Source of the DNA: Candidatus Saccharimonadota bacterium | GTDB lineage: Bacteria > Patescibacteriota > Saccharimonadia > Saccharimonadales > UBA4665 | Reading direction: 5' to 3' | NCBI GenBank assembly: GCA_028286245.1 | Contig: JAQBRY010000001.1 | Location: 124,001-188,000, forward strand | DNA length: 64,000 nucleotides | Shown: positions 1 to 7,877 of the stretch, one piece after another | How positions within the stretch are numbered: position 1 is the stretch's first letter | Layout: each line of letters starts with the position of its first letter | Position numbers and translations under genes: made by a program | Notes under the pieces: generated by a model | The model's input: only the letters and a program-made list of their open reading frames with translations | What the model was told of the DNA's origin: nothing | The model's database searches: none

Positions 1-654
1 TCCCCCTCCGACCGGGAAGTATGGAATAAAGGCAATGTCATGCTGCTCACAGAGTTTTAGGACTTCCTCGTGTTCACGGTTAAAGAGGTTGTAATTGTTC
101 TGCACGCTCACAAACATACCCATCGACAGCGCAATCTCAAAATGTTCAGGTTTAATATTACTGAGGCCGATGTGCCGAATTTTGCCCTCTGATTGCAGAT
201 CCAACATGGCCTGGAATGAATCTTGGAATGGCACCTCCGGATCAACGGTATGCAGTTGATATAGGTCAATTCGCTCAAGCTTGAGCCGTTTAAGACTGGC
301 ATCGCAGGCTTGCCGCAGATGCTCAGGGCTACAATCCGGTACCCAGTTACCGGGACCAGGACGCGTTATGCCGCCTTTGGTAGCAATAATAATTCCCTCG
401 TATGGGTAGAGCGTTTCGGCAATCAAATTTTCTGACACTTCCGGTCCGTAGGCATCAGCAGTATCAATCAGGTTTACGTCGTAGCCTACCGCTCGTTTTA
501 GCACTGCTTTGGCAGTTTCCGGATCATCGGGTTCTCCCCAAATGCCCTGGCCGGTGAGGCGCATGGCACCGTAGGCCAAACGATTAATATGGAAATCTCC
601 TATTTTTACTGTGCCCGCATGGAGCGCAGAGACTTTTTGAGCGGCTTCATTCAT
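1..654 (-). CDS. Aldo/keto reductase, N-terminal part (runs off window)
   Basis: NAD(P)H-dependent aldo/keto reductase of the (beta/alpha)8 barrel fold, cut by the left window edge after about 218 residues. The family's catalytic tetrad is visible: Asp64 and Tyr69 in IDTADAYG, Lys93 in IATKGG, His135 in LYQLHTVD. The start at 654 is supported by an upstream GGGAGGAG ribosome binding site. Substrate cannot be predicted; these enzymes reduce aldehydes, ketones or sugars in the cytoplasm. It is transcribed away from the MBL hydrolase to its right, on the same strand. One of few metabolic genes in the window. Confidence 0.93.
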   Translation of the reverse strand, partial: MNEAAQKVSALHAGTVKIGDFHINRLAYGAMRLTGQGIWGEPDDPETAKAVLKRAVGYDVNLIDTADAYGPEVSENLIAETLYPYEGIIIATKGGITRPGPGNWVPDCSPEHLRQACDASLKRLKLERIDLYQLHTVDPEVPFQDSFQAMLDLQSEGKIRHIGLSNIKPEHFEIALSMGMFVSVQNNYNLFNREHEEVLKLCEQHDIAFIPYFPVGGG

Positions 655-690
655 AGGTTCTCCTCCCTTATGATGCTATAGATTATGCAA

Positions 691-1335
691 TCAGGCAGCG
701 ACATCAAGCACTACTGGTACACCATTTTCTAATTTTATAAATTTGATTCCCTCAACGTTCAGCGCCTGCTCAATACCACCATACATTTGGGCACGAGCTT
801 CTTCGCTCCAGTGCCAGTCGTGGATGGGTAATACATAGGTAGGTTTTAATTCCAGAGCGAGTCGGACGGCCTGCACCGCACTTCCCCAAGGTGCCGTTAC
901 GGGTAGGGCAAGCACTGCTTTGGTCTCGGAAAACGAATGACTATCGCCCGGATGCGTCAAAGTATCTAGGTAATGCACGCCTATTTCTTGGGGAGTTTCA
1001 AATAAGGGGGTGACCGGCTCGTGCGGGGCATCAAAAAGGACAATACCGTCGCTGGCTTGGTCGCTGGCAGTAATTCCCTCTTTTGCCAGCTCGGCAACAA
1101 TTTCAGCAGGAGCAGTAATGGCAACATTAGGAAATTTTTCGACAAGTTGTTTTATTAATTTAAGGCTAAAATGATCACCATGCTTATGCGTAATGATAAT
1201 GTCATCAAGGTAGTCAAGCTTGGAAATATCAAGCAGTGCTTCGCTCATCATGCCCGGATCAAACAGGGTCGTCCTATTAACCGGATCTGGCATTTCCACT
1301 AGTAAACAGGAGTGGCTGTACTTTGTAATTTTCAT
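691..1335 (-). CDS. MBL-fold metal-dependent hydrolase (UlaG/lactamase_B_3 type)
   Basis: Metallo-beta-lactamase-fold protein of 214 residues. The metal-binding motif is HxHxDH at residues 50-55 (THKHGDHFS), followed by candidate ligands His128/His133 (LTHPGDSHSF) and His172/His175 (LPIHDWHW). The family usually acts as a hydrolase with one or two metal ions; related proteins include UlaG-type lactonases and many uncharacterised enzymes, so no substrate is proposed. The start is supported by AAGGAG six bases upstream. It could be cotranscribed with the aldo/keto reductase 36 bases downstream. Confidence 0.88.
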   Translation of the reverse strand: MKITKYSHSCLLVEMPDPVNRTTLFDPGMMSEALLDISKLDYLDDIIITHKHGDHFSLKLIKQLVEKFPNVAITAPAEIVAELAKEGITASDQASDGIVLFDAPHEPVTPLFETPQEIGVHYLDTLTHPGDSHSFSETKAVLALPVTAPWGSAVQAVRLALELKPTYVLPIHDWHWSEEARAQMYGGIEQALNVEGIKFIKLENGVPVVLDVAA

Positions 1336-1440
1336 AGGAGACTCCTTTTTGATTGGTATACTTTTTATACCAAATATGAGCAGTGCAAAGCTGTAAGAAA
1401 AGTAACATTGCTACTTAAAATTCTAGATTACTATAAATCG

Positions 1441-2049
1441 CTATTTCTTTTTTCGGTCAAAGTAGGCGAGTTGGCGTCGCAGCTGATCAAGCCGAATAAT
1501 CTTTGGCTCAAATACTTTGAGTAGGCTGGAATACTGCCAGTTTGGCGTTAAGATGTTAGCAAGCTTACCCTGTTGCTCAAGATACTCAGCCAGGCTAAAA
1601 AAGTCGCCGTCACCAGATACAATAATGGCCTGCGCATAATGAGGCATTTCTTTCATGGCATAGAGCACGAGCTCGGCATCAACATTGCCTTTAATAAACG
1701 ACTTATCCTTATCTTTTTCTTCGGCTGGTTTGTCGGTGCTAGCGGGATTTACACCTGTCGCAGGGGTATCATTATGTGCCTGAGCCTGCACCGATACGTC
1801 AACCGTTGGCTTGAGTACTACGAGGTAGCCCAGTTCGTGCATGTGCTCATACAGCGATTCGTTTTCGCTCATATAGCCAATAAATAAATAGGCGTGCGTA
1901 ACGTTGTGGGTGGTACGCAAATATTCACGGAATTTCCGCCAGTCCATTTTCCAACCCATGCGTTGAATGCCCAGGTTAAGGTTCTGGCTATCTACAAAAG
2001 CGTAGGTAACTGCTTCTGGTTTCTTTTTTCTTCTAAAACGGGTGGCCAT
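1441..2049 (-). CDS. NYN-domain (LabA/DUF88-like) putative RNase
   Basis: PIN-like NYN domain protein. Conserved acidic positions are visible in YAFVDSQNLNLG near the N-terminus, in GNVDAELVLYAM, and in IIVSGDGDFFSLAEYL, matching the metal-binding acidic cluster of NYN nucleases, which are known or predicted RNases. The N-terminus is very basic (RFRRKKK), consistent with nucleic-acid binding. I chose the ATG at 2049, where an AGGAGA lies about 14 bases upstream. An alternative ATG at 2079 overlaps the signal peptidase stop as ATGA and would add ten residues by translational coupling. A 105-base gap follows on the left, with nothing recognisable in it. Confidence 0.82.
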   Translation of the reverse strand: MATRFRRKKKPEAVTYAFVDSQNLNLGIQRMGWKMDWRKFREYLRTTHNVTHAYLFIGYMSENESLYEHMHELGYLVVLKPTVDVSVQAQAHNDTPATGVNPASTDKPAEEKDKDKSFIKGNVDAELVLYAMKEMPHYAQAIIVSGDGDFFSLAEYLEQQGKLANILTPNWQYSSLLKVFEPKIIRLDQLRRQLAYFDRKKK

Positions 2050-2075
2050 ATAGTGGTGTCTATCTCCTGGCTCAA

Positions 2076-2609
2076 TCATACACTATTACGGGCCGAGGGG
2101 ATTAATTGATAGACCGGCCTTCGATAGTGCGCGGCCAATTTTTGAACCTCACTCGTGCACAGCAGTACGGCTGGAGTGTAAACAAGCACAGCTATACTAA
2201 TTGGATGGCGGAAAAGGTCTAACCCCTTCCCGGCCAGCGGCAGCACGGCACTGACGGGTCCTTTTAACTCGGCTATCGGTACCGCCGGGTCATTTGTTTG
2301 TAGATTATCACCTTTAGTTACTACCGTACGGGCCGACGCTGTTACCAACATAACCCTATGAGTGATTAACCGGCCATCAATAGGACTACGATAGCTTACA
2401 ATGTCGCCAACCGACGGGATGTAGTCCGGCACGTCACGGACAAAAACTGCGTCACCCCTTCGGATGAGCGGTGACATACTATCTGATTGTACCGTTAGTA
2501 CTGCACCATGACGTAATACATAGGCAGCAATCACTAGCGCCGTGACGACGACCGTGGCCGCCGTCACTAACACTAGAACCGCACTAACACGTCGCTGATC
2601 GTGGCCCAT
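2076..2609 (-). CDS. sipW: Signal peptidase I, SipW-like (S26B)
   Basis: Membrane signal peptidase of 177 residues with an N-terminal transmembrane segment (about 10-32). The nucleophile is Ser44 in VQSDSMSP and the general base position is His84 in LITHRVM, i.e. a Ser-His enzyme of the archaeal/SipW type rather than the Ser-Lys bacterial LepB type. Asp101/Asp107 in TKGDNLQTND fit the conserved C-terminal acidic region. A second hydrophobic segment lies near residue 135-150. It starts 6 bases after the TasA-like gene and is probably its dedicated processing enzyme. Confidence 0.88.
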   Translation of the reverse strand: MGHDQRRVSAVLVLVTAATVVVTALVIAAYVLRHGAVLTVQSDSMSPLIRRGDAVFVRDVPDYIPSVGDIVSYRSPIDGRLITHRVMLVTASARTVVTKGDNLQTNDPAVPIAELKGPVSAVLPLAGKGLDLFRHPISIAVLVYTPAVLLCTSEVQKLAAHYRRPVYQLIPSARNSV

Positions 2610-2615
2610 CGTAAT

Positions 2616-3194
2616 CTAACTCACCGCCGTGGCGTTAAATATAAAGTTAACATTACTAATGGTTGCGCTCGAGCCGTTTACGGAATCAATGTCGAGCTGT
2701 ACCTGCAGGCTGTAGTTTAAAACCTGGCCCGGTATCAGCCGCGCCACATTGGGCATGAGTACGCCACCGGCTTCACTGCCGTCCATTAGCTCCTTGAGGG
2801 TAAAGGTCATTGGTGTCCCTGACTCCGGTGTTAGGAGTACCTTTACCTTGGTAAGGTCAACGTTATCGGTGTTAGCCAGTGTGGGATTGGCACTAAGCTT
2901 AAGCATTACCGGGGTGGTACCATTATTTTTTAGGTAAATATTATAGCCAGTGGTAGGCGACGGCGCTCCACCAGGAATCAAGGCACCAAAACTAAAACCC
3001 TGCACCGTTCGCCCGTACACAGCGCCATTGGTGCTCAGCTGTAGATCCGCCGTGGCAGTTTGGATGGTATTCCCCTGCACAAGTGCCAACTGGCTTTGCA
3101 AGGCCGCATAGGTCACACCACTCACCAGCGCCGCGACAGCAACCACGACGGTCAGGGCCCGCATGAGCGGGTGGACAATAAACTTTTTCTTCAC
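2616..3194 (-). CDS. TasA/CalY-like secreted protein with SipW-type signal peptide
   Basis: Secreted protein of 192 residues. The N-terminus is basic, then hydrophobic (about 11-32), and ends in the GVTYAALQSQLAL region. The block after it, GNTIQTATADLQLSTNG, resembles the mature N-terminus of camelysin/TasA proteins, which are cleaved by SipW. The rest is predicted beta-rich. Translation starts at GTG, supported by AAGGAG seven bases upstream. The gene is directly followed by the SipW-like peptidase, and this pairing is the main argument for the assignment. In Firmicutes, TasA forms extracellular fibres; a fibre or surface-layer role here is inference. Confidence 0.75.
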   Translation of the reverse strand: MKKKFIVHPLMRALTVVVAVAALVSGVTYAALQSQLALVQGNTIQTATADLQLSTNGAVYGRTVQGFSFGALIPGGAPSPTTGYNIYLKNNGTTPVMLKLSANPTLANTDNVDLTKVKVLLTPESGTPMTFTLKELMDGSEAGGVLMPNVARLIPGQVLNYSLQVQLDIDSVNGSSATISNVNFIFNATAVS

Positions 3195-3293
3195 AATCGA
3201 CTCCTTATTTACATAGTAGAGTCAGCATGCCAGGCTGGCAGCCGCAGGTCAAAAGTACCTGGCTATAATTAATAATAAATAAAGATTTAAAGG

Positions 3294-4820
3294 CTACGAC
3301 TGGTGATCAACGACAATTTTTACAATGTCAGCGCCATAAGCTTCAGCCTTACGGCTGCCAAATCCCGGTACTTGGAGAAGCTGCTGGGTAGACACGGGGC
3401 GTTCGAGCACCACGGCCGTGAGGGTGGCGTTGTGCGCAATCATAAAGGCTGGTACGCCGTCGGCTTTTGCTCGCTGAAAACGCCAGTCTTTGAGCTTTTC
3501 AAACAGGGCTTCGTCAATTACAACGTCTGCGACCGTTTCTTCGACAACTGGCTGGTCCTCAATATCCTCCGTAACGGCTGCCAGCTCAGCTGAGGCCTGG
3601 CGCAACAAGCCGTCAAAGGAGTGGATTTGGGGATGCATGGCCAGCGCCATGTTATTAATACCCTTTAGATACAAGCCGTCCAAACTGCGGACACGACTGA
3701 GTGCCACGTACCCCATGCCCGGTGTAAAGGCCTTACTCAAATCAATTTCGGCGGCATCAAGGCTCATGCCCTGGCTTTTATGGATGGTGATTGCCCAGGC
3801 TAATCTAAGCGGCAGCTGACGGGCTTCGGCAATTGAGCGGCCATCTTCGGTTAAGTTCCAGGTAAACGGCTCAACTACCATTTTGCGGCCATTTAAAAGC
3901 TCAACAAGAGGGCCATCATCACGAAAATCCAGGACACGTCCCCGAGAACCATTTACATAGCCTTCGGCAAAGTTATTGGCCACAAACATAACTTCGGCAC
4001 CAATCTTTAGTTCTAGTTTTTCTGGCGCCAGCAGGCTTTTAGTGAGCTGCTCTACGCGTTGTTTGGCCCCTTTTGTGGTCATTGTATAGGTACGGCTTTT
4101 AGTCATCAGGGCGGCTAGATGCGTGTTATTAATAGCCTCTACGTCCACATTGTGAGCGAACAAACGCGTTACCGCCTCACCGTCACTCGCCTTAAGCCCG
4201 GTTCGTTCTTGTAGCATTTCAAAGTGTTCGGTATCAACTTGATCGCGGCGCATGGCCTGCAGCAAATTAAGCAGTTGATCACTGTCGGCTTGGCGGTGCT
4301 GCTCGGTAATATAACAAACTTCCGGATCAAGCTCATGCCAGGCGGCGGAGTCATGTACAAAATCAACGGCCATGCCGTAACGACTAACTGGCGGTAATTG
4401 GTAGAGATCACCAACCAAAATAACTTGTAGACCACCAAATGGCGCGTCACTCTTGCGCAGTAACTTAGCAGCTTGGTTGATCATGTTAAGCCGGGCGCCG
4501 TGCAACATCGAAACTTCGTCTATCACCAGCACATCGGTACCGTTATAGCGCTTAATAAGTTTTTCGTTACCCGCCAACCAACGCTCATCGTCGGGCGTTA
4601 AGAAGTCCCGGATACCTAAACCTGACCAAGCATGAATGGTATTACCGTTAAGATGAGTGGCCGCAATTCCGGTACTGGCCGTAACCGCTACAACCTTGCC
4701 AGTTTTTTTAGCCCGTTGCACGTACTCATTTAAGACATACGTTTTGCCAGCGCCTGGCGCACCCGTCAAAAAGACGTGTGCGCCACCCATCATTACCCTT
4801 AGTGCCTGTTTTTGTCGCAT
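3294..4820 (-). CDS. PIF1-like ATP-dependent DNA helicase with C-terminal HRDC domain
   Basis: Superfamily 1B helicase of 508 residues. Walker A is GAPGAGKT at residues 20-27, Walker B is VLVIDEVSML, motif III is GDLYQLPPV, and the C-terminal motifs are TIHKSQGMSLD and YVALSRV, all typical of PIF1/RecD2-type 5'-3' helicases. The last about 70 residues (LKDWRFQRAKADGVPAF...LLQVPGFGSRKAEAYG) form an HRDC domain, as in RecQ and many CPR PIF1 homologues. It likely acts on G-quadruplexes, recombination or replication intermediates in the cytoplasm. It is followed on the left by the TasA module, from which it is probably independent. Confidence 0.92.
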   Translation of the reverse strand: MRQKQALRVMMGGAHVFLTGAPGAGKTYVLNEYVQRAKKTGKVVAVTASTGIAATHLNGNTIHAWSGLGIRDFLTPDDERWLAGNEKLIKRYNGTDVLVIDEVSMLHGARLNMINQAAKLLRKSDAPFGGLQVILVGDLYQLPPVSRYGMAVDFVHDSAAWHELDPEVCYITEQHRQADSDQLLNLLQAMRRDQVDTEHFEMLQERTGLKASDGEAVTRLFAHNVDVEAINNTHLAALMTKSRTYTMTTKGAKQRVEQLTKSLLAPEKLELKIGAEVMFVANNFAEGYVNGSRGRVLDFRDDGPLVELLNGRKMVVEPFTWNLTEDGRSIAEARQLPLRLAWAITIHKSQGMSLDAAEIDLSKAFTPGMGYVALSRVRSLDGLYLKGINNMALAMHPQIHSFDGLLRQASAELAAVTEDIEDQPVVEETVADVVIDEALFEKLKDWRFQRAKADGVPAFMIAHNATLTAVVLERPVSTQQLLQVPGFGSRKAEAYGADIVKIVVDHQS

Positions 4821-4929
4821 GAGTCTCGATTATATCACTTTGCTCTACATTTACTATTTTGCCGGCTGATTATTTAATAATCCATGCTCTCATTATACAA
4901 TTAGCGGCTCCGAGGAAGTGTGGGATTGG

Positions 4930-6006
4930 CTACATTACTTCTTTGAGCAGCTTAGTTTCTTCGTCGTCTTCTTGCTTGAGCAGCTTCTTTTTAATGATTT
5001 CGTAGCGTTGCCCTGTCATCGGCGATTCGATATAGTCGTCGTTCAGCAAATTAACAAATTTTGCCATGTCTTTGTCATCCATAATGATTATGGCACCAGA
5101 CTCGTCTTGCATGAGGTTGATCTCCAGCTCTTCGGCGTGGTTCATCAGCTCTTCTTGCCTTACGATTCCCGGCTCAATTTTTTGCAGTTTTTTGATAATT
5201 GCCTTTTTATCCTTAACTAGCGCATTCATATCCTGACCTTCATCAAAACTCAGGCGGAAGTTTTCCTGGATCTCGGCAACTTTCTGGCGAGCAATACTGG
5301 CCTCTTTGGCATCATAGCCAAAGAGCTGTTTTAACTTGGTCTGATTAAATACGTACAGATCCTGGTCTAGCAACAGTAACTGCGGATCGGTTGGGATGCG
5401 GACGGCGGCATCGGCGTCAAAGGCCATAAACTTACCGTTTCGTACCATCCAGCCAGTTTTGCCTTTCATGATGGCTGACTGCGGCAGCACCTTAAAGATA
5501 TAGAACGGCTTTTTGAGCCCTTCGTGGCTCACCCGGGCCATGATGCCCTTAATACGCTTAAAATCGTGCTCTTCTTCTACGAACAGCTCTATCTGGTGTT
5601 CCTGTGAGTTTATCCAGTTGAGGACTTCTTTGAGCTTGTCGACGTTGTCGAGCACGGTTCGCTGCAGCACCTTATCCTCGGCCTCAGCTTCTTCAAAGCC
5701 GCGGACAATTAGACCTTCGGCAGCGCCATTCAGGACGTACTCCAGCATTTCATCAATAAAGATTGGCTCAAGCTGCTTGCCGAGCTCTTTGGCTAGGTTA
5801 GTCTTGTAGACCACATAGTTTTTGTTAATCAGAAACAGGTCTACTTTTAACTCATCCTTAAACTGTACGAGGTTATTTGCCCAGGCAAATACATCTGTCT
5901 CCACATAGGGCGGCAACTTTCCAGCTGCCAAAATATCTTGCGGATACGCCTCAGGTTTTGTGACTTCCTGAGTGGCGGGCTCAGGCTGAGCTAAGGTTTC
6001 GTCCAT
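4930..6006 (-). CDS. DUF4868 protein, related to KwaB of the Kiwa anti-phage system
   Basis: Protein of 358 residues with no membrane segment. The C-terminal half has features I associate with DUF4868: LYVFNQTKLKQLFGY near residue 218-232, an alpha-helical middle, then FVNLLNDDYIESPMTGQRYE followed by a lysine-rich tail. DUF4868 is the domain of KwaB, the cytoplasmic DNA-binding effector of Kiwa. The start is supported by CTGGAG about eight bases upstream. No KwaA homologue is adjacent: the nearest membrane gene (6575-6964) is DUF2177, which is a different family. It could therefore be a housekeeping DUF4868 protein or a solitary defence effector. The family assignment is from memory of the domain, not from a search. 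Confidence 0.68.
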   Translation of the reverse strand: MDETLAQPEPATQEVTKPEAYPQDILAAGKLPPYVETDVFAWANNLVQFKDELKVDLFLINKNYVVYKTNLAKELGKQLEPIFIDEMLEYVLNGAAEGLIVRGFEEAEAEDKVLQRTVLDNVDKLKEVLNWINSQEHQIELFVEEEHDFKRIKGIMARVSHEGLKKPFYIFKVLPQSAIMKGKTGWMVRNGKFMAFDADAAVRIPTDPQLLLLDQDLYVFNQTKLKQLFGYDAKEASIARQKVAEIQENFRLSFDEGQDMNALVKDKKAIIKKLQKIEPGIVRQEELMNHAEELEINLMQDESGAIIIMDDKDMAKFVNLLNDDYIESPMTGQRYEIIKKKLLKQEDDEETKLLKEVM

Positions 6007-6102
6007 GACAAACTCCAGTTTATTTTTATTAGTTAATTAAACCTATTGTACTAAACGGTTTGTCAAAAATCTGCTGTAAAATAAGCCCCCAGAGGCTAAC
6101 GG

Positions 6103-6531
6103 CTACTTGCCGCCGTGCTGCTTGCGAGCTTCGTTGGCCCATTGGTCAGCCATTTCGTTACCAGGATCGTTGTTGTGGCCTCGCACCCATGTCAGCTTGG
6201 CTTTGCTCTTTTTGTAGAGTGGCACGACTTCTTGCACTATATCGAGGTTTTTAATTTCACCGCCCTTTTTCTTCCAGCCGTTTTTTTCCCATGGAATCGA
6301 CCAGATCGTAATGACTTTAATCCAGAACTCACTGTCAGAAAATATTTCGCACCCCGCGCCGTTGGCATCCTTGAGGGCGGCAATAATGGCAAAGCCTTCC
6401 ATGCGAATATTTGTGGTGAGCGCCCCGCTCGGTTCGCCGCCGAGCACACAAACCTGCATGTCTTTTATAACGGCATAGCCGCCCTGCCCTGGGTTTGGTT
6501 CACAGCTGCCATCGGTGTAGTACGTAATCAT
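6103..6531 (-). CDS. rnhA: Ribonuclease HI
   Basis: RNase HI cleaves the RNA strand of RNA-DNA hybrids. The catalytic acidic residues are visible: Asp in YTDGSCEPNPG at the N-terminus, Glu in IRMEGFAII, Asp in FSDSEFWIK, and Asp in GNEMADQWAN; the active-site His is in VRGHNNDPGNE. Length is about 142 residues, normal for the family. I place the start at the ATG at 6531 rather than the GTG one codon upstream, because TAGAAT lies six bases before the ATG (possible leaderless start) and there is no ribosome binding site. Confidence 0.93.
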   Translation of the reverse strand: MITYYTDGSCEPNPGQGGYAVIKDMQVCVLGGEPSGALTTNIRMEGFAIIAALKDANGAGCEIFSDSEFWIKVITIWSIPWEKNGWKKKGGEIKNLDIVQEVVPLYKKSKAKLTWVRGHNNDPGNEMADQWANEARKQHGGK

Positions 6532-6537
6532 CACCCT

Positions 6538-6543
6538 ATTCTA
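6538..6543 (-). promoter_or_regulatory. -10 box of rnhA, leaderless type
   Basis: TAGAAT on the minus strand, six bases before the rnhA ATG, with no Shine-Dalgarno between. No convincing -35 was found, so support is moderate. Confidence 0.4.
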
Positions 6544-6574
6544 ACAGGCCGCGGCCAGCGAGCAGAACAATTGG

Positions 6575-6964
6575 CTAATTTAAGATTAAGAATGCGATCA
6601 CCGTCGTAAAAGCTGTGGCGCAGGTGCCCCAGACAAGGTCAACATAGGTTACCTTGGCAGGCCATTTTTTGAGCGTTGAGTGGTTAGTTAAGTCATAGGT
6701 GGCATACATAATAAGTCCCAGCAGCGCGCCGTGGCCGAGGGCGTAGCTAAAGGAGTGCTGCCCAAGGGCCGGATCGAGCGCAAAAATCACGATCCCTAAG
6801 ATGTAGAGTAAATAGAAAATAACTGCCGGCACAAAGTTTGGTTTAGGTCGTAGCATCGAGTCGAGCTGCGATTTATAAAACCTGTTAGCCACAAACACTA
6901 ACCATACGGCATCAAGTGCGGCAAAGATGACGCCGGCCAAAAGATAGTTAACAAATATTTCCAT
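6575..6964 (-). CDS. DUF2177 family four-helix membrane protein
   Basis: Integral membrane protein of 129 residues with four predicted transmembrane segments (about 5-25, 45-62, 72-90, 108-127). The sequence fits DUF2177: the N-terminal ALDAVWLVF, the central GHGALLGLIMYATYDLTNHSTLK, and the C-terminal VDLVWGTCATAFTT are characteristic of the family. The function is unknown. A possible -10 (TAAGAT) lies six bases before the ATG. It is 41 bases upstream of rnhA on the same strand and may be cotranscribed. Confidence 0.85.
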   Translation of the reverse strand: MEIFVNYLLAGVIFAALDAVWLVFVANRFYKSQLDSMLRPKPNFVPAVIFYLLYILGIVIFALDPALGQHSFSYALGHGALLGLIMYATYDLTNHSTLKKWPAKVTYVDLVWGTCATAFTTVIAFLILN

Positions 6965-6993
6965 ACCTAGATCTTACCACCCGCGCCTAAATT

Positions 6994-7815
6994 CTAGGCT
7001 TCTCCTTCGATATATGCCACTACATCCGGTGGAAAATAGTTGCTTCTATCAAATACAGCGTCGTTTTTGCACAGGATTGCATTAAATACGGCGTAGGCTT
7101 TGGCTAAATACTGATTTCTCTCCGCCGTAACAAATGATTCAGATATACCTGCCTCCACCATCATGTCCCAAAAGTCTTTTAAGGTCTGATCGGAACTTTC
7201 AGTAGTAGGCAGTGATTCCCTCTCGGGTGCGCCTTGAACACCAAGCTCATCCACTACTTCGGCTATACACTGGTACCCTAGCTGCTTTTGGAATTCAGTA
7301 TATAGAACAGCTTCTGCTTCAGGTCCGGGTGCGTCTTCATCATCGTCAACTTCAACGTCACCAGTTTCCGGGCTAGCCATAGCAACTGCGTATGTCCTGG
7401 TTTCGCGCCAGCCGACACTGCCATCGCTACTCAAATTAACCCTAATGTTATAGTCAATACATACCTCATCAACAGCTTGATCCGGTAATATTTCTCCATT
7501 TTCTTCGAGCATAATCTGCCTTAGCTCGTCATTCACAAAATCAATTGTCTGGCACACCGAAAGCCCGAGTTCGTACATAGTAATAAAGGTGCCGAGGTCC
7601 TCTTTGGCAAGGCGATCAGCCCGGATACCATAGCTATAGCTGGTGCCTCTCTTATCAACGCATTCAAATCCTGTCTCAATACTTAAAAGATCACCGGATC
7701 GAAATCGTTGGCTGCCTTCTTCAGTCAGCATACTACAAAGCTCACCGAGTTCTTCGGGAGCCAAATACTCTGATGCTTGGGCTTGATCTGGACTTTGCTC
7801 AGGAGTTATTGACAC
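6994..7815 (-). CDS. Acidic hypothetical protein
   Basis: Unrecognised 273-residue cytoplasmic-looking protein, strongly acidic. A very acidic linker (DVEVDDDEDAPGPEAEA, about residues 147-165) separates two halves. No signal peptide, transmembrane segment or catalytic motif was identified. The start codon is GTG with a weak AGGAT upstream. It lies between the DUF2177 gene and glyS, with gaps of 29 and 62 bases. It belongs to a set of single-copy orphan proteins in this window (also at 22043, 25698, 47769 and 56678) with no visible similarity to each other. Confidence 0.75.
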   Translation of the reverse strand: MSITPEQSPDQAQASEYLAPEELGELCSMLTEEGSQRFRSGDLLSIETGFECVDKRGTSYSYGIRADRLAKEDLGTFITMYELGLSVCQTIDFVNDELRQIMLEENGEILPDQAVDEVCIDYNIRVNLSSDGSVGWRETRTYAVAMASPETGDVEVDDDEDAPGPEAEAVLYTEFQKQLGYQCIAEVVDELGVQGAPERESLPTTESSDQTLKDFWDMMVEAGISESFVTAERNQYLAKAYAVFNAILCKNDAVFDRSNYFPPDVVAYIEGEA

Positions 7816-7877
7816 GTGTAATCCTATGCTCCACCCATTTACTGTTATTTACCTAAATATAGCACTTTGCACAAAAA

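Noticed and set aside
1312-1524. Short plus-strand ORF between the MBL and NYN genes
   Set aside because: It overlaps both neighbours on the opposite strand, has no ribosome binding site, and reads as a chance frame.
6575-6964. Four-helix membrane gene near the DUF4868 gene as KwaA
   Set aside because: Its sequence fits DUF2177 and rnhA lies between the two genes. No KwaA-like feature was found.
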